In this document: one piece after another, positions 23,401-33,779 of the stretch
Position numbering within the stretch: the stretch's first letter is position 1
How the letters are laid out: each line of letters opens with the position of its first letter
DNA from: Epinephelus fuscoguttatus
Lineage: Eukaryota > Chordata > Actinopteri > Perciformes > Serranidae
Assembly (NCBI RefSeq): GCF_011397635.1
Contig: NC_064756.1
Coordinates: 33,532,996-33,596,995 of the forward strand
Direction: 5' to 3'
Length of the DNA: 64,000 nucleotides
The notes under the pieces: generated by a model
Told to the model about the DNA's origin: nothing
Seen by the model: only the letters and a program-made list of their open reading frames with translations
The model's database searches: none
Program-made: the position numbers and the translations under genes

Positions 23401-24780
23401 CATTTTTAAGTGAAGTGCTGTCAGTCGGATTCCTTAAAGCTGTAGTGTGTAGGATTTAGGTTGATATATGGGCAGAAATGGAATATACCATAATAAGCCT
23501 GCTTTCTTTAGTGTATAATCACCTGAGAATAAGAACTGTTGTGTTTCCAATACCCTCAAAATGAGCTGCTTTTAGTTACATAGTTTTAGGGGGGGCAAAT
23601 GGATCTTAACTTATCAGAGAAAAAAGGTAGGCACACAATAGCAGGTGCTGATGCTTTAACAAGAAACTGCTTTATTGAGTGTCTTTACCAGTTTGAATTA
23701 CCATGTCCATCTGTTTTAGAGCGGAGGAGACCTCTGTGGATAATTCAGCTCCTAGTAAAAATCTCCTAAACAATGAACACTGACGGAATTCCAACCAGGA
23801 GTTTATGCTTGGCACATGGGATAAATTTCAGCTGATTACAATCTACAGTCCTCACTGCTAGATGCTACTAAATCCTACACACTGCTACTTTAAGGTAGAT
23901 GAGGAGATTATCATGTCTTGATAATTTGGCAGGCAAGAAGGAAAGAGCAAAACAATACAGCAAATAAATAATGATTAAAAACACTATCTTATGTAACCTA
24001 AATGTGGGGTAGTTGACCTCCTATGTTTAACCACTCAGTTTTTCTCTTACTGTTTTAATAACTTTCACCAATTCCTTCAAAAATCTGCTAATTAGTTTTT
24101 CAGATATCCTGCTGACAAACAAACAAGCAAACATAACCTCTCTGCTCTGCTGGAGCCAATCGGGGATAAACAGAGTATAAACCCATAAGTGTGTATTTTT
24201 ATACCGACTCTCTCTGAACTGCAGTGATCAGGTGACAAAGCGTGTGCCGATTATATCAGCAATGTGGAATGGTGTGAGGCCTGGCTGCCAGCAAACAGAG
24301 TGCTACCATAACAAGTCAGATGTGATCATTCATGGAAACAAGATGTTGATAAGGCCGCGTGGGCGACAGCTGGGTATTTGCTCCCCCATTGAAGGGCATA
24401 ATTTGTATAAATTTGTAATGCATGGATACAGAACTGACATCATGGCCTGACATGTGGTAAAAATACTCTGCGATCTAGATTCTGTAGATTTTGAAAATAA
24501 ATGTATCCTCAAGGCCATTGCTGCAGTACGGCTGATAGATGCCCTGACAGCAGCCTCCTACACCTCCTTCAGCTCTGTCTCTGTCTGTGTTGTACAGGTT
24601 TGGGAGTTCAGCTCTCTGTTTTCCTCTGTGGACAGATGGAGCTTCAGCAACACTCCTTCCATGTCAGATCACCTGAAAACCTGCTCCTTCTACCAGAGAG
24701 AGGAGCACACTGACCCGGTGGCCTTAGTCTGCCTGGGAGAGATCGGAGACAAACACAAAGAAGTAAAGCACAAAAGATAA
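20488..24780 (+). CDS. fbxo40: F-box only protein 40 (muscle SCF ubiquitin-ligase receptor), three coding exons
   Basis: The coding sequence joins 20488-20490, 20649-22529 and 24598-24780, giving about 688 residues (human FBXO40 is about 709). The start opens MVKSRKMPVGHHEHC, matching the family start MxKxRxxPxGHHxHC, so the real ATG is at 20488 and not the in-frame GTG at 20649. A TRAF-type zinc-finger region with many Cys/His spans about residues 13-105 and ends in the family motif CCSQDWNRWP. A charged linker follows. A second Cys/His region lies near residues 468-545 (CGHFFRRDEYRSHF). The F-box starts near residue 561 (LSSLPLEILQHIAAYLDSF). The last exon encodes the conserved VWEFSSLF tail. 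In mammals FBXO40 is skeletal-muscle specific and directs SCF ubiquitination of IRS1. The paralogue FBXO30 was considered, but the N-terminus fits FBXO40. The last intron appears to use a GC donor. All joins are in frame and there is no premature stop. Confidence 0.95.
22530..24597 (+). other. Last FBXO40 intron, GC-AG type, hosting a MITE
   Basis: The donor is GCAAGT directly after AGGAAA and the acceptor is TGTTGTACAG at 24588-24597. The only nearby GT (22534, GTATCC) would shift the frame and destroy the conserved VWEFSSLF tail, so the GC donor is favoured. The 2,068-bp intron contains a 452-bp TTAA-flanked MITE at 23438-23889. Nothing else in it looks coding. Confidence 0.8.
23434..23893. 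mobile_element. TTAA-target MITE (piggyBac/Kolobok-like ends)
   Basis: TTAA at 23434-23437 and 23890-23893 flank a 452-bp unit. Its ends are inverted repeats that agree in about 18 of 22 bases (left AGCTGTAGTGTGTAGGATTT; right, read inward on the other strand, AGTAGCAGTGTGTAGGATTT). There is no transposase reading frame, so it is non-autonomous. TTAA duplications are typical of piggyBac and Kolobok elements; the superfamily is inferred from that. Confidence 0.8.
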
Positions 24781-25531
24781 TGCTCAGAGTCCCAGAGCTC
24801 AGTGGGTGGACCACAACACGAGTGATGCTGTTTAGAATCACTCAGGCATGACATGTATCCTCCGCATATAGAGATTCATATAATGTATAGAAGCAAAAAG
24901 GGAATTCAGAGCTGCTGTGTGCTCAAGCCTGCAAGCATACGGTACACTGAAGGATTCACTGAAGTGCAATTCCTGAAGATTTTGATGTGATTTACTTGTC
25001 CTGTATTTTCTTATGACATCTTCTGAAATCATTTTGCCTCTAAGTGGGAAAAATGTGTTTTATGAGTTGATTAAATCTTCAATGAGCCCTCCAAGGACAT
25101 TAAATTTACAAATGCATTGAAATGGTGTTTGAGAGGGGTCCTCATATTCTGTAATATCAGATCATTTGCCTTTGATTGGTAGTCTGAGCTGAGTGTTGTT
25201 TGATCCATTTTTAATTCATACTTGTGATGAAAAGCATTTTGTCAGAGAAACAAAGGCAGCAGTTGTTGACTGTCTTCAACATGGCAAGACTGACACCTGC
25301 TGGAGAGAAGCTGGAGCATCTCATCTGTGTGGAGTGGTGACACCTTACACATCATAAAACAAGTTTGGTATTTGAACGCTCAGCATGGTAGCACGTAACC
25401 TATATGTCAAATCTGATTATGCACAGCAGTGCAAGGTTCATGCTGAGGACAACCCTGCTGCTAATTTCAACTGTCTTTTAGGGAAATGAGAGGACATTAT
25501 CTCTGTGTGTCGCTGACATTATATAGTGTGT

Positions 25532-25591
25532 AATAAATCTGGCTTGCAGTTGGCCTTGTTTGTTTTACAGCAGCATAGTAAGTGGAATAAA
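25532..25591 (+). terminator. Two AATAAA poly(A) signals for FBXO40
   Basis: AATAAA occurs at 25532-25537 and again at 25586-25591, 752 and 806 bp after the FBXO40 stop codon. Either could end the transcript. Which one is used cannot be told from sequence. Confidence 0.5.
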
Positions 25592-25618
25592 ATGGACATT
25601 AAAAGCTAAAAATGTTCT

Positions 25619-25624
25619 TTTATT
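25619..25624 (-). terminator. Poly(A) signal of TTC36
   Basis: TTTATT on the + strand is AATAAA on the - strand. It lies 54 bp past the TTC36 stop codon, a normal distance for a short 3' UTR, and 28 bp from the distal FBXO40 signal on the other strand. Confidence 0.6.
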
Positions 25625-25677
25625 ACTCACAGACATCATGCAGTAACAGACAGGTGTAAACAAATAGTCTGCAATAA

Positions 25678-28600
25678 CTACAGCTTCTCAGACACCTCAG
25701 GGTTTCGTAGTTTGTTTATCACCTCTGACAGCATTTTGTTACACAGGGCTGCATACGGATTGAGAACCACAGCCTGTTGTCGAGCAAATTCACTTCCAAG
25801 TGCAGCTGCTTTCTCAAAATCTGCTCTGGCGTCATCACTCTGGCATGCTAATCTACGTAAAAGACCTCTTTGCACCAGCGCCTGGCAGGCAGTTCGTCCT
25901 GTGCCGTCGCTCAGAGAGATGGCTTGGTCCAGGTCCCTCAGGGCTCCTGAGGGGAGAGAAGAACTCTGTGAGGCACACATGTCTTGAAAGTTGATTTTCA
26001 GGTGGAAAAATCTTCTCAGTCTAGTTCTACTGCAATATTCACTCTGAGGAATGCAGTTTGTTTTGCTTTGACTTTCCTACCTAGGATTGTAGAGTATGTG
26101 GTCGAATAAAACAAAAAAAATACGTGTATAGTTATCACACTAAGTTGGCTGTAATTAACTGGTGTTTTTCATTAATCAATCAAGCAATGAGGCTCTGTTC
26201 ATTTCACATGTTCTGCATATTATTTGAAAAAGACATGTAGGTGTTTTGTTGGGAACATTCAGGAGATCTTGTTAGTTGGCATGAACAACAGCTGGCACCA
26301 GGTTACAGACAAATTGAAAAGCATCACCTATACATAGAGAAGGCAATTTTAGAAGTGGATGACGCAAGCGAAAAAAAAAATGTTGCAGAATTGAGTACAT
26401 GGTGCGACTGACAGAGTGATCTCCTGGGAGTGTAAAACACCACAGCAATACTCGTGTCAAATATGTGAGATAATAGAAATGATAAGGGTTATATTGTAAG
26501 TGTTGATTACTGCTGTTGTCAAGACCACCTAAACAGAGACTAAGTCATGACCAAGACCAAAGTGTATTGAGACCAAAACAAGAGACTTTGAAAGGTTGAG
26601 ACCAAGTCAAAACCAAGACCAGACGTATGTGACTCCCACACTGCATGACTCACTGACAATAAAATGTTGAACATTCAAACCACACTCCTCAAGGTGATGT
26701 GAAAGATCCAAATTCCCATAAAAACACCCACAAATGAAAACAAATGAAGATTCCTCTTCAACTCCTTTATTGCCATATCCTCCTGAGACTGAATTTTTAA
26801 TTTCTTCAAGCTATTTGGAATCAGTAGGATCTCAAAAGTATAAAAAACTAAGCATTGTCTTTGAACAGGAAGTAGGTTTTGAACTAAATGATGTCCTCAT
26901 GTGGAGACATTGGGTTTATTTTTGATAGTTACCAGTGTGTTATAAAGTATAAAACTGTTTATTTCAATACCTGAGCATTGTTGTTCAAAAACAACATGAC
27001 ACACATTGCAACATTTGTTCAGTGTGTTGTAAATCTGTGGGTGAGAGGTCAACGTTCAAGTCTAAAATGGTTCAGAACTGTTCATTTCAATGCCTGAATA
27101 TGATTTTGAGAAAAACTAAAATGTCATTTGTTCATTTTGTAACTCTGTTTAAATCTTCCTTGCTCCATGCTCCAAGCAAGGGATGTCCTTTTTGTCTGTA
27201 GGAACAGACTGTCTCACCTTAATTGGCCTGTGTAAAATGCTGCAGTAATAAAGTCCCACTGTCCACAAACAGATACTTACTAACTAACAGTGTTCAGCTT
27301 GTTACTGTCCTAAAATTGGGCAAATCTGTATGCAATATAAAAAACAAACATAATTTATCATAAATAATCAAGTTTCAATCATATAATGTGATCAGGTTTT
27401 GTACTTTGTCCACTTTTGTGTCAGGATTGGCTGCAGATTGACTTAGCAGAGATGGCTGCCATCTTGTTTTTATGTGGAATAGTGTATCTAGTGTACTATC
27501 ACTAGCACAAAAAGGTGTCCATGAATGAGAACAAGAGGTCTAAGGTAAGCAGAATTATGAAAAATATGGTCCTCATATGAGGACGCGGGGTCTCAGGAGG
27601 ATATATACTGTATACCTGTATATATGTGTGTATATGTATAAAGTTATCATGGGAAATGTCTTGATAATTACTCAAAGGACATTACAGAGGTGGATGTTAT
27701 ATGTGGGAATTTTCATTTGTTTTCTATGAGCAAACAAATACAAACAAAACTCTAAAGGAGCTGAAATTAACTTCACTGTCTTTAATCAACGCTCCATTTT
27801 TTGCACAGGCAATTTAGTGATATCCTCGCAGTTGTGGCCTTAACTGGTCTTGAAAATAAAATAAGTCCTCTTTATCTGAGACTGAGACACAACCAAGTAA
27901 AAAATGCTGTCAAGTCTGAGATGAGGCTGAGACCTTCAACAATCTAGATCCTGTCCTTGAGACCAAGGACAGGATCTAGAGTACCACGACTCTGGTTATA
28001 ACCTATTATGTTTGTCAATTCTGTAATGACTATGCTGTATTTAATAATACTTGGAATGTATAAAATACAGGGGACACTTGTTCACTTCACTGATGCACAA
28101 AAATAATTCTAAACCTTTCGACAATTCAAATATGACTTGAGTAAAATCCCTATCATTCTGTGCATTCAGTGTTTACACCCCTGCCACCCCTGTGACAGAC
28201 AGCACGTAAAGCGAACCTGACACAAGGCAAACTCAAAGCCTCTACGGTAACACTGTTGACAAAGTGCATCAGATAGACAAAGCTCTGATATGATGTCATG
28301 CTGGCCTCAGAATCAGCAGTCTGATATGTCAGCACACTGCGGCGTCTCATGGAAAGGGTTATTATTGAGTTTGTGGCATGTACCTGCTGTGTTCCCCTGC
28401 AGCCGCAGGGCCTGTGCCCGGTTGTTATAGGCTGAGGCTCGCTGAGGCAGGATCTGGATTGCCTGGCTGAACAGTTGAAGTGCAGCTTGCAAATCCCCAG
28501 CCTCTGCTGCCGAGACACCCTGCATCTCCAATTCTTTCACTTGCTTCAGCAACTCTGTGTCAAAGCCACTGTCTGGCAGGGGGAGATAAACAGGTTGAAA

Positions 28601-28909
28601 AAGCACTCAAACTCAATTGACAGGTACCGTGGCAAGCAAAACACAGAAATGTCACCCAGAACTCAACTTGGATTAAAATGTCATGTTTTTTTTAGTCCAG
28701 GAATGGAATGCGTTCAAATAAATTCAATATGCTATGAAATGATAAACATAAAAAGCCGTGACATGATATGTAGTGACACATCAAGTCAGGAGCTCATGCT
28801 CACCATCATCAATTAATTCCTCCTCTTGGTTCAGGCCAGGGATGTCTCCAAAGGGGGTGGTGGGGTTGAATATAGCCTGGAGTACAGCTCTGTCATGTGC
28901 CGAGGCCAT
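25678..28909 (-). CDS. ttc36: Tetratricopeptide repeat protein 36 (HBP21), three exons
   Basis: Exons in coding order are 28909-28804, 28572-28384 and 25946-25678, with junctions in phase 1 and phase 1 and all GT-AG. The product is 187 residues (human TTC36 is 189) and starts [20 protein letters not shown], the family N-terminus. Three TPR units are visible: about 51-81 ([20 protein letters not shown]), 82-113 ([15 protein letters not shown]) and 118-150 ([21 protein letters not shown]). The C-terminus keeps the signature [14 protein letters not shown]. It has no signal peptide or membrane segment, so it is cytosolic. Mammalian TTC36 (HBP21) binds HSP70 and is reported to stabilise 4-hydroxyphenylpyruvate dioxygenase, linking it to tyrosine breakdown; the fish role is inferred. 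The gene faces FBXO40 tail to tail. No frameshift or missing exon was seen. Confidence 0.95.
26778..27601. mobile_element. TA-flanked MITE in TTC36 intron 2
   Basis: The ends are inverted repeats: TCCTCCTGAGAC at 26778 and, on the other strand, TCCTCCTGAGACCCCGCG at 27601. TA dinucleotides flank both sides (26776-26777 and 27602-27603), as expected for a Tc1/mariner-type target. The unit is 824 bp and has no transposase frame. Superfamily assignment is tentative. Confidence 0.6.
27943..27980. repeat. Perfect 17-bp inverted repeat with AGAC loop
   Basis: TCTAGATCCTGTCCTTG (27943-27959) and its exact reverse complement (27964-27980) are separated by four bases. It sits inside the right half of the GACCAAGAC-type repeat. 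Confidence 0.9.
28573..28803 (-). other. Intron 1 of TTC36
   Basis: A short 231-bp intron with donor GTGAGC (28803 downward) and acceptor CCCCCTGCCAG (to 28573). Nothing else was recognised in it. Confidence 0.85.
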
Positions 28910-29010
28910 CTTACTGTTGTGTGTGAAGAAAGCAGAGAAAGAAATAATGATTCATAAATTACAGCTGGGTGGAGAATTTCTCCTTGCCTAACTTCAGCTA
29001 TTTCCACTAG

Positions 29011-29030
29011 CCAATCAAAGAAGGGGGCGG
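29011..29030 (-). promoter_or_regulatory. CCAAT and GC boxes upstream of TTC36
   Basis: CCAATC at 29011-29016 and GGGGGCGG at 29023-29030 lie 100-125 bp upstream of the TTC36 start codon. Both boxes work in either orientation. A GTTAAC core, resembling an HNF1 half site, lies near 29080 and could suit a liver/kidney gene. Spacing supports a proximal promoter; function is inferred. Confidence 0.4.
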
Positions 29031-29099
29031 CAGCAGAGGTGGACTTTGAGATTTGCCCACACTGAGCACATCTGTATTTAGTTAACTCAAAAATGCAGG

Positions 29100-29739
29100 C
29101 CAAGGATAACTGCAAGCTGCAGAGCTGCTGTTATAATGGCAAAAGGAGAAATGCACTCAGAGATATTCTGTCTGATTTCTGCGCTCTGCAAAGTGATGAA
29201 AACATTTTAGCATGCTGTTCAAACCTCATGGGATTTGCAGTTATCACATAACTTTGTTTAATAAAGGGATGCCCAGACTGTCCTACATGACAGAAAATAG
29301 CACAAAATATGGACAGAAGACCTCAAGAGCATGTTTCTGTTTATCAGAAAGGCTTAAAAAGCAAAGCAGAGATCATAATACATATTGGCAGGGACACATG
29401 ACCACCAATTATGCTAAAAAATATCCCCTCCCAATATATTGATAAAAAAAAATACAATCAATAAAACAATTTGCTATTCTACAACAAAACCACGCTCCTC
29501 TGTCTAAAATAATCATTAGCAAATGTAATCATAATCAGTCATATACTTATCTGATTATTATTATTGTTGTGATTATTATTATTACAGGTTCTAGTATTAC
29601 AGTGTACTGCAGTTCTACATGTGGTTTGTCCAAGTGGTGTTGCCATATCCCAGCAGAGCATAGCTCACAGACATATTTAACTAAGCCCACGTGAAGTCTG
29701 AGTAAAATGTCAAGTTGTGTATCTTACTATATAATGACA

Positions 29740-29744
<5 letters not shown>
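29100..29744. other. Upstream flank of TTC36
   Basis: AT-rich, with no frame or element recognised beyond the proximal promoter boxes. Confidence 0.4.
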
Positions 29745-29794
<50 letters not shown>

Positions 29795-29832
29795 TGTCTG
29801 TCTGAAAACACTGTCTGTCTGTTTGTCTGTGG
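29745..29832. repeat. (TG)n microsatellite grading into TCTG units
   Basis: About 24 TG units (29745-29793), then imperfect TGTC and TGTT repeats. It abuts the outer repeat of the layered insertion. Confidence 0.95.
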
Positions 29833-30529
29833 GTGTGTCTGTGTGAATGTTCCACGTTTTTCTCCTCACTGACTTGGTCAATCCATGTGAAATTTGGCAC
29901 AGTGGGAGAGGGTCATGGGAGGATGCGAATGAAGCAATATTACATCAGTTGGCCAAAGGGGAGCGCTATAGCAACTGATTGAAATTGCAAACTTTGAATG
30001 GGCATATCTCATGCCCCGTATGTCGTAGAGACATGAAACTTTGCACAGAGATGCCTCTCCTCATGAGGAACAAATTTGCCTCAAGAACCCATAACTTCCG
30101 GTTGTATAGATTTTCCACCATTTTGATTTTTTTGAAAAACACTTAAAATCAATCTTTTCCTAGGAAGTTTGCCCGATCTGCATGAAACTCGGTGAACATA
30201 ATCTAGGGACCAATATCTAAAGTTCCCTCTTGGCAAAAGTTGGAAAACTTACTAAAACTGAGTTTCTATAAGGCAATGAATATTGCGGAGGGCGTGGCTC
30301 ATCACATAAAGGTGTATAACATCACAAGGGTTTCACCGATCACCACGCAACTTTGTAGGCATATGACCACACATAATCTGAGGGAACCAGAAGTAACGCG
30401 TTAGAATACTTTGATTACTTTTTGCAGTAACGAGTAACCTAACGCGTTAGTTTGCTATTTGAGTAATCAAATACTTAAGTACATTTTCAAACAAGACATC
30501 CATACTTTTAGAACGCTGGTCCTTCAGCT

Positions 30530-30643
30530 CCGAAACAGCAACGGCTGTCTTTTGGTTCTAATTATGGAGATAATATTAAACCTATCAGTCTGAAAGACGT
30601 CATGAAGCTTGTGGCTCACTATGTGGTAGAAGAAATGTTGCCA
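30530..30643 (+). pseudogene. hAT transposase fragment
   Basis: A 38-codon frame reads PKQQRLSFGSN, then LKDVMKLVAHYVVEEMLP, and stops at TAG (30644). The V-x-x-F/Y-V-x-E-E-M-L-P segment resembles the start of the catalytic region of many hAT transposases (typically ...MLPLS.VE). Sense continues after the stop as STVEF. It is a dead fragment lying inside the hAT-ended element, which supports the assignment. Confidence 0.55.
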
Positions 30644-31005
30644 TAGTCTACAGTGGAGTTTAAAAAAGGTGGAGGAGGACTCGCTGACAAACAGGTCAGA
30701 CTCAGGACTTGCATTATGCCTGGTACACACTAGTACTACATGACTTTTCAGCCCGTTCTGAAAGTCACTATGTCACATTACACGACTGTGGAGTCATAAA
30801 ATCGTGCCGTGACTTGGCCGACAGACATGACACACTACACGATGGTACTCTGCAATTATCCTCGGTCGTCTTTCACGATGTGCGTGATGTCATCGGGTTA
30901 TTCTAGTCCTATTTTTATTACTTTTACTATTATTTGAGTCACTGTGTCTGTTCATGTGTGAGGCCGAAATGTTGAAGTAGTCACCTAAAAGTGCCAGCAG
31001 ATGGC

Positions 31006-31612
31006 AGGAGCTACATTTTTTTTTGTGATCAAATTTTTTCTTTATTCAAAATCTTTATACAAAAAGGAGAAAAGAAAATGAGAACAAACATGTCATAAAA
31101 TTAAAAGCAGATACATTGGCAAGTAGCACATAAAATAATCAGCAAGATCAAATAAACAGAAAATAATAATGAAATCCTTGAAAATAATCAACAACTTAAA
31201 CTAAATCTGAAATCATATAAATAAACCCTCCCACCCACCCCAACCTCAGGAACCTGGACGCAATACACAAAACAGCTTCAGTGACTTTCATTCTAATAAA
31301 TTCTTAAGTTTCACAGAAAGAGAATTCCACATTTCAATAGTAGTCTCCTGTGCTCCATGTACACGAGATGTAGATAGTTCTAAGTATACACTGTCCAAAT
31401 ACATAAGCCATACCTGAAGTGAAAGAGAATGCGGTGGCTTCCACCTTGTGGCGACCAGTTTCTTGGCCGCCGTGAACCCAGCCAGCAGGGCACAGCTGTT
31501 AGACAGTGACAACCCCAGGGTAGACAGATCATTGAGAATGAATATGATAGGTGATACTGGTACAACAAACCCAAACAGTTTAGAAAGATTGGAGGCAACA
31601 GGAGCTACATTT
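31006..31612 (-). mobile_element. 5'-truncated L1 retrotransposon with 13-bp duplication
   Basis: AGGAGCTACATTT occurs exactly at 31006-31018 and 31600-31612. The insert between starts on the + strand with a T-run, i.e. a poly(A) tail on the - strand. TTTATT at 31041-31046 gives an AATAAA signal just before it. The - strand frame ending at 31288 encodes LLAGFTAAKKLVATRWKPP and LQVWLMYLDSVYLE, which resembles the C-terminal end of fish L1 ORF2 proteins. Only about 0.58 kb was copied, typical of aborted target-primed reverse transcription. It is inserted in the hAT element. Confidence 0.85.
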
Positions 31613-32760
31613 GAAGTGCCACACACAAACATTCAAGCTACTGAATCCTCCACAACCAAGTTCCTACAAATGTTTCACAATAAAAGCCTATTTAGAAAAT
31701 GGAGGGATTCTCTCAGCTGATGATATAAGGGGCTTTTAATCTGAAAGAAATTCAGGAAGTGTTGAGTTTGAAATGACGGTGCGATGTGTTAACTTTATCA
31801 AGACAACGGGAGCGGATAAAAAGTGAATATATAAACACACAGAGGGATTAATAAATAACGGACCGTCTATAATGTAGTCTGTTTCAAATGAAGCTGGGAG
31901 CCTCTGCAGTTGTGGTGAGTAAAAGACCCGCCGCTATTTGTTAATGTTATTACTTTATGTCCAACCGTGAGGATGTACCATTGTTTGCTAGCTTGATGCT
32001 AATGACAGTAACGTTAACTCAGCGGGTTGACAAAGTGCCTCTGCTGTTTCACACCATCATTTCCCCCTTTTATTCTGTGTGGTAACATCCCTAGAGGAAA
32101 TAATAAAAACGCTGGGGTGTTGTTGTCATAGAGTTGTCTACGGCAGCAGATCGTTCTGTGTTTCTACTGGTCAAAGTAACGGCTGTGACGGGAGAATTGG
32201 ATCTCAGTGAAGGGCAAGTGGTCCATAACTTTAATTTTGGAGACAAAAAATGTAGGCTTAGCACCCTGTGGTCCATTGCCCAATAGGAAATGTAGAATAC
32301 TCAAAAGTACTTTAAAAGTGCTTGAGTTACTTTTCTCAGGGAGTAACGTTGGAAGTACTTTAAAAGTACTCGAGTTACTTTACTCAGGGAGTAACGCAGC
32401 AAAATAACTGGTTACTTTTTAAAAAAGTAACACAGTAAAGTACTTTGATTACTTTTAAAGTAACCCTTACCCAACACTGGAGGGGACCCCTCCATTATTG
32501 ACCCCATCAAACAAAATGGGGGCGCTAGAGAGCTAATTTCTTATCTAGGCCTAACCGCCATATCGATTTTTACTAAACTTGGTAGATACGTAGAACAGGA
32601 CGCCTCAAGGTAACTGGAGAAATTTAACTTTAATTGGCAACTGGGTGGCGCTATAACAACAGAAAAATGCTTAAAAATGGCTAAAATGTGACCGATCGCT
32701 GTGGCTCCCCCAGTGGCCGAATGTTGTTGTTTTTTTCTAATTTTTGGTAAGACTATGGCA

Positions 32761-33434
32761 TGGTATGCTGTACTCAATGGGTATGGACTATTAAATTAAT
32801 ATTTTACATACTGAGCTTACAAATAATGTATGATGCATTGCCATTGTTATGGAATAAAGGTTTTAACTGGAGCCACAAACCAGACAATCAGTTGTCCAGT
32901 TTATTTATCCAGAGAATAATGTGACTGTTGATTGCCACGATGATTGCTATGGCTCCAAACAAAGAAAGAAACTATATCTTATTTAAACAAATAAAATATC
33001 CAGCCTTTAAATCATGTTAAATATTTGCACATTAAGAGGGAAACTGTGGCACCTTTCATGTTGACTGTCAATCAGTGTTGGTGGTAACTGTGGTCAACAG
33101 GCATTTTGTTTTTTAAAGCACACATTTTGACTTGTCATAGCAGGGGAAGCACATATGTTACTAATAGCACTAACAATGGCTGTGTTGTATTTAAGTCATT
33201 CCACTGAGAGTGACAGTGAGCTAGGGTGCACAATGCCAGGGCCCTGAAAGCAAAGCAGCTAAATGGAATTAAGCCATCATTAATTGAATTATTTACACCT
33301 GTGTTGTTCCTGTTGTGATATGTCAGAATGTCTTCTGTGAAAAAGGGCCTACTGATGCTTGAAATTCCTCAGTGTGTGCTATATTGACTGAGAAAGCTTG
33401 AGGTTTACTGCTTGCAGAGGTGTGCTGGCAGTGC
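32761..33434. other. Intergenic, nothing recognised
   Basis: AT-rich, without convincing frames. Confidence 0.4.
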
Positions 33435-33683
33435 CTACATGTACCAGGATGCACTGAGTGCCTTCTTCTCTTCCTGCTGCATTTCTTCAGCCATATGCCC
33501 TGGCTCAAATAAATACGGCTGAATATCTGAGTCAGCCGAACTACTGTAAAATGTGTCCTCGTCCACAACATCCTCTGAACTTATATTTTGGGATGCCACT
33601 CCTGCTGTTGAATGTGCAGCTAGTTTGCAACACAAGCAAAGAGAAAAAAGAATTTTGGTTTTTGAGTGGCATGTGGAGCGCAC
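33435..33683 (-). pseudogene. Possible P2X7-like C-terminal-domain gene fragment
   Basis: A - strand frame of 82 codons contains an acidic stretch (SSEDVVDEDTFYSSSADSD) and then IQPYLFEPGH. An acidic run followed by IQPY.FEP is typical of the many teleost proteins labelled P2X purinoceptor 7-like, which carry the P2X7 intracellular domain and are often duplicated with repeats. No zinc-binding core follows, so this is at most one orphan exon. It may be a chance resemblance. Confidence 0.3.
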
Positions 33684-33779
33684 CCCCTGGCTACCAAGAG
33701 ATGGGAGACGAGAAATCTACACTGAAATAGCCTGTAGTTCGTTTTGCCTCCAGCTACGTCACTGTCAATGACGCCGCTG

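Larger units (their letters stand above)
24781..25677. other. Shared 3' flank of FBXO40 and TTC36
   Basis: This 0.9-kb stretch lies between the two stop codons and should hold the 3' UTR of FBXO40 plus the short one of TTC36. No reading frame here looks real and no repeat was recognised. Candidate poly(A) signals are listed separately. Confidence 0.6.
25947..28383 (-). other. Intron 2 of TTC36, rich in repeats
   Basis: The donor GTACAT (28383 downward) and acceptor TCTCCCCTCAG (to 25947) bound a 2.4-kb intron. It contains a TA-flanked MITE (26778-27601) inserted in an older repeat rich in GACCAAGAC-like motifs, whose halves lie at about 26510-26640 and 27840-27990. A perfect hairpin lies at 27943-27980. 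No coding sequence was recognised. Confidence 0.75.
30380..32487 (+). mobile_element. Decayed hAT element with 8-bp duplication
   Basis: GAGGGAAC (30380-30387) and GAGGGGAC (32480-32487) match in 7 of 8 bases. The unit runs CAGAAGTAACG...CCAACACTG (30388-32479) and has many AAAGTACTTTGATTACTTTT-like motifs at both ends. It contains a transposase scrap at 30530 and a separate L1 insertion. Subtracting the L1 and its extra duplication leaves about 1.5 kb, too short and broken for activity. Confidence 0.8.
29833..32760. repeat. Outer dispersed repeat, interrupted
   Basis: Both flanks (29833-30387 and 32488-32760) are non-coding and carry the same style of phrase, such as CATGAAACTTTGCACAGAG, AACTTTGTAGGCATATGACC and GGGGGCGCTAGAGAGC. 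Removing the hAT insert plus one copy of its duplication joins them into one unit. The family is not identified. Confidence 0.6.

Noticed and set aside
29681..29881. - strand frame with a long Thr-His run
   Set aside because: Translation of the (TG)n microsatellite.
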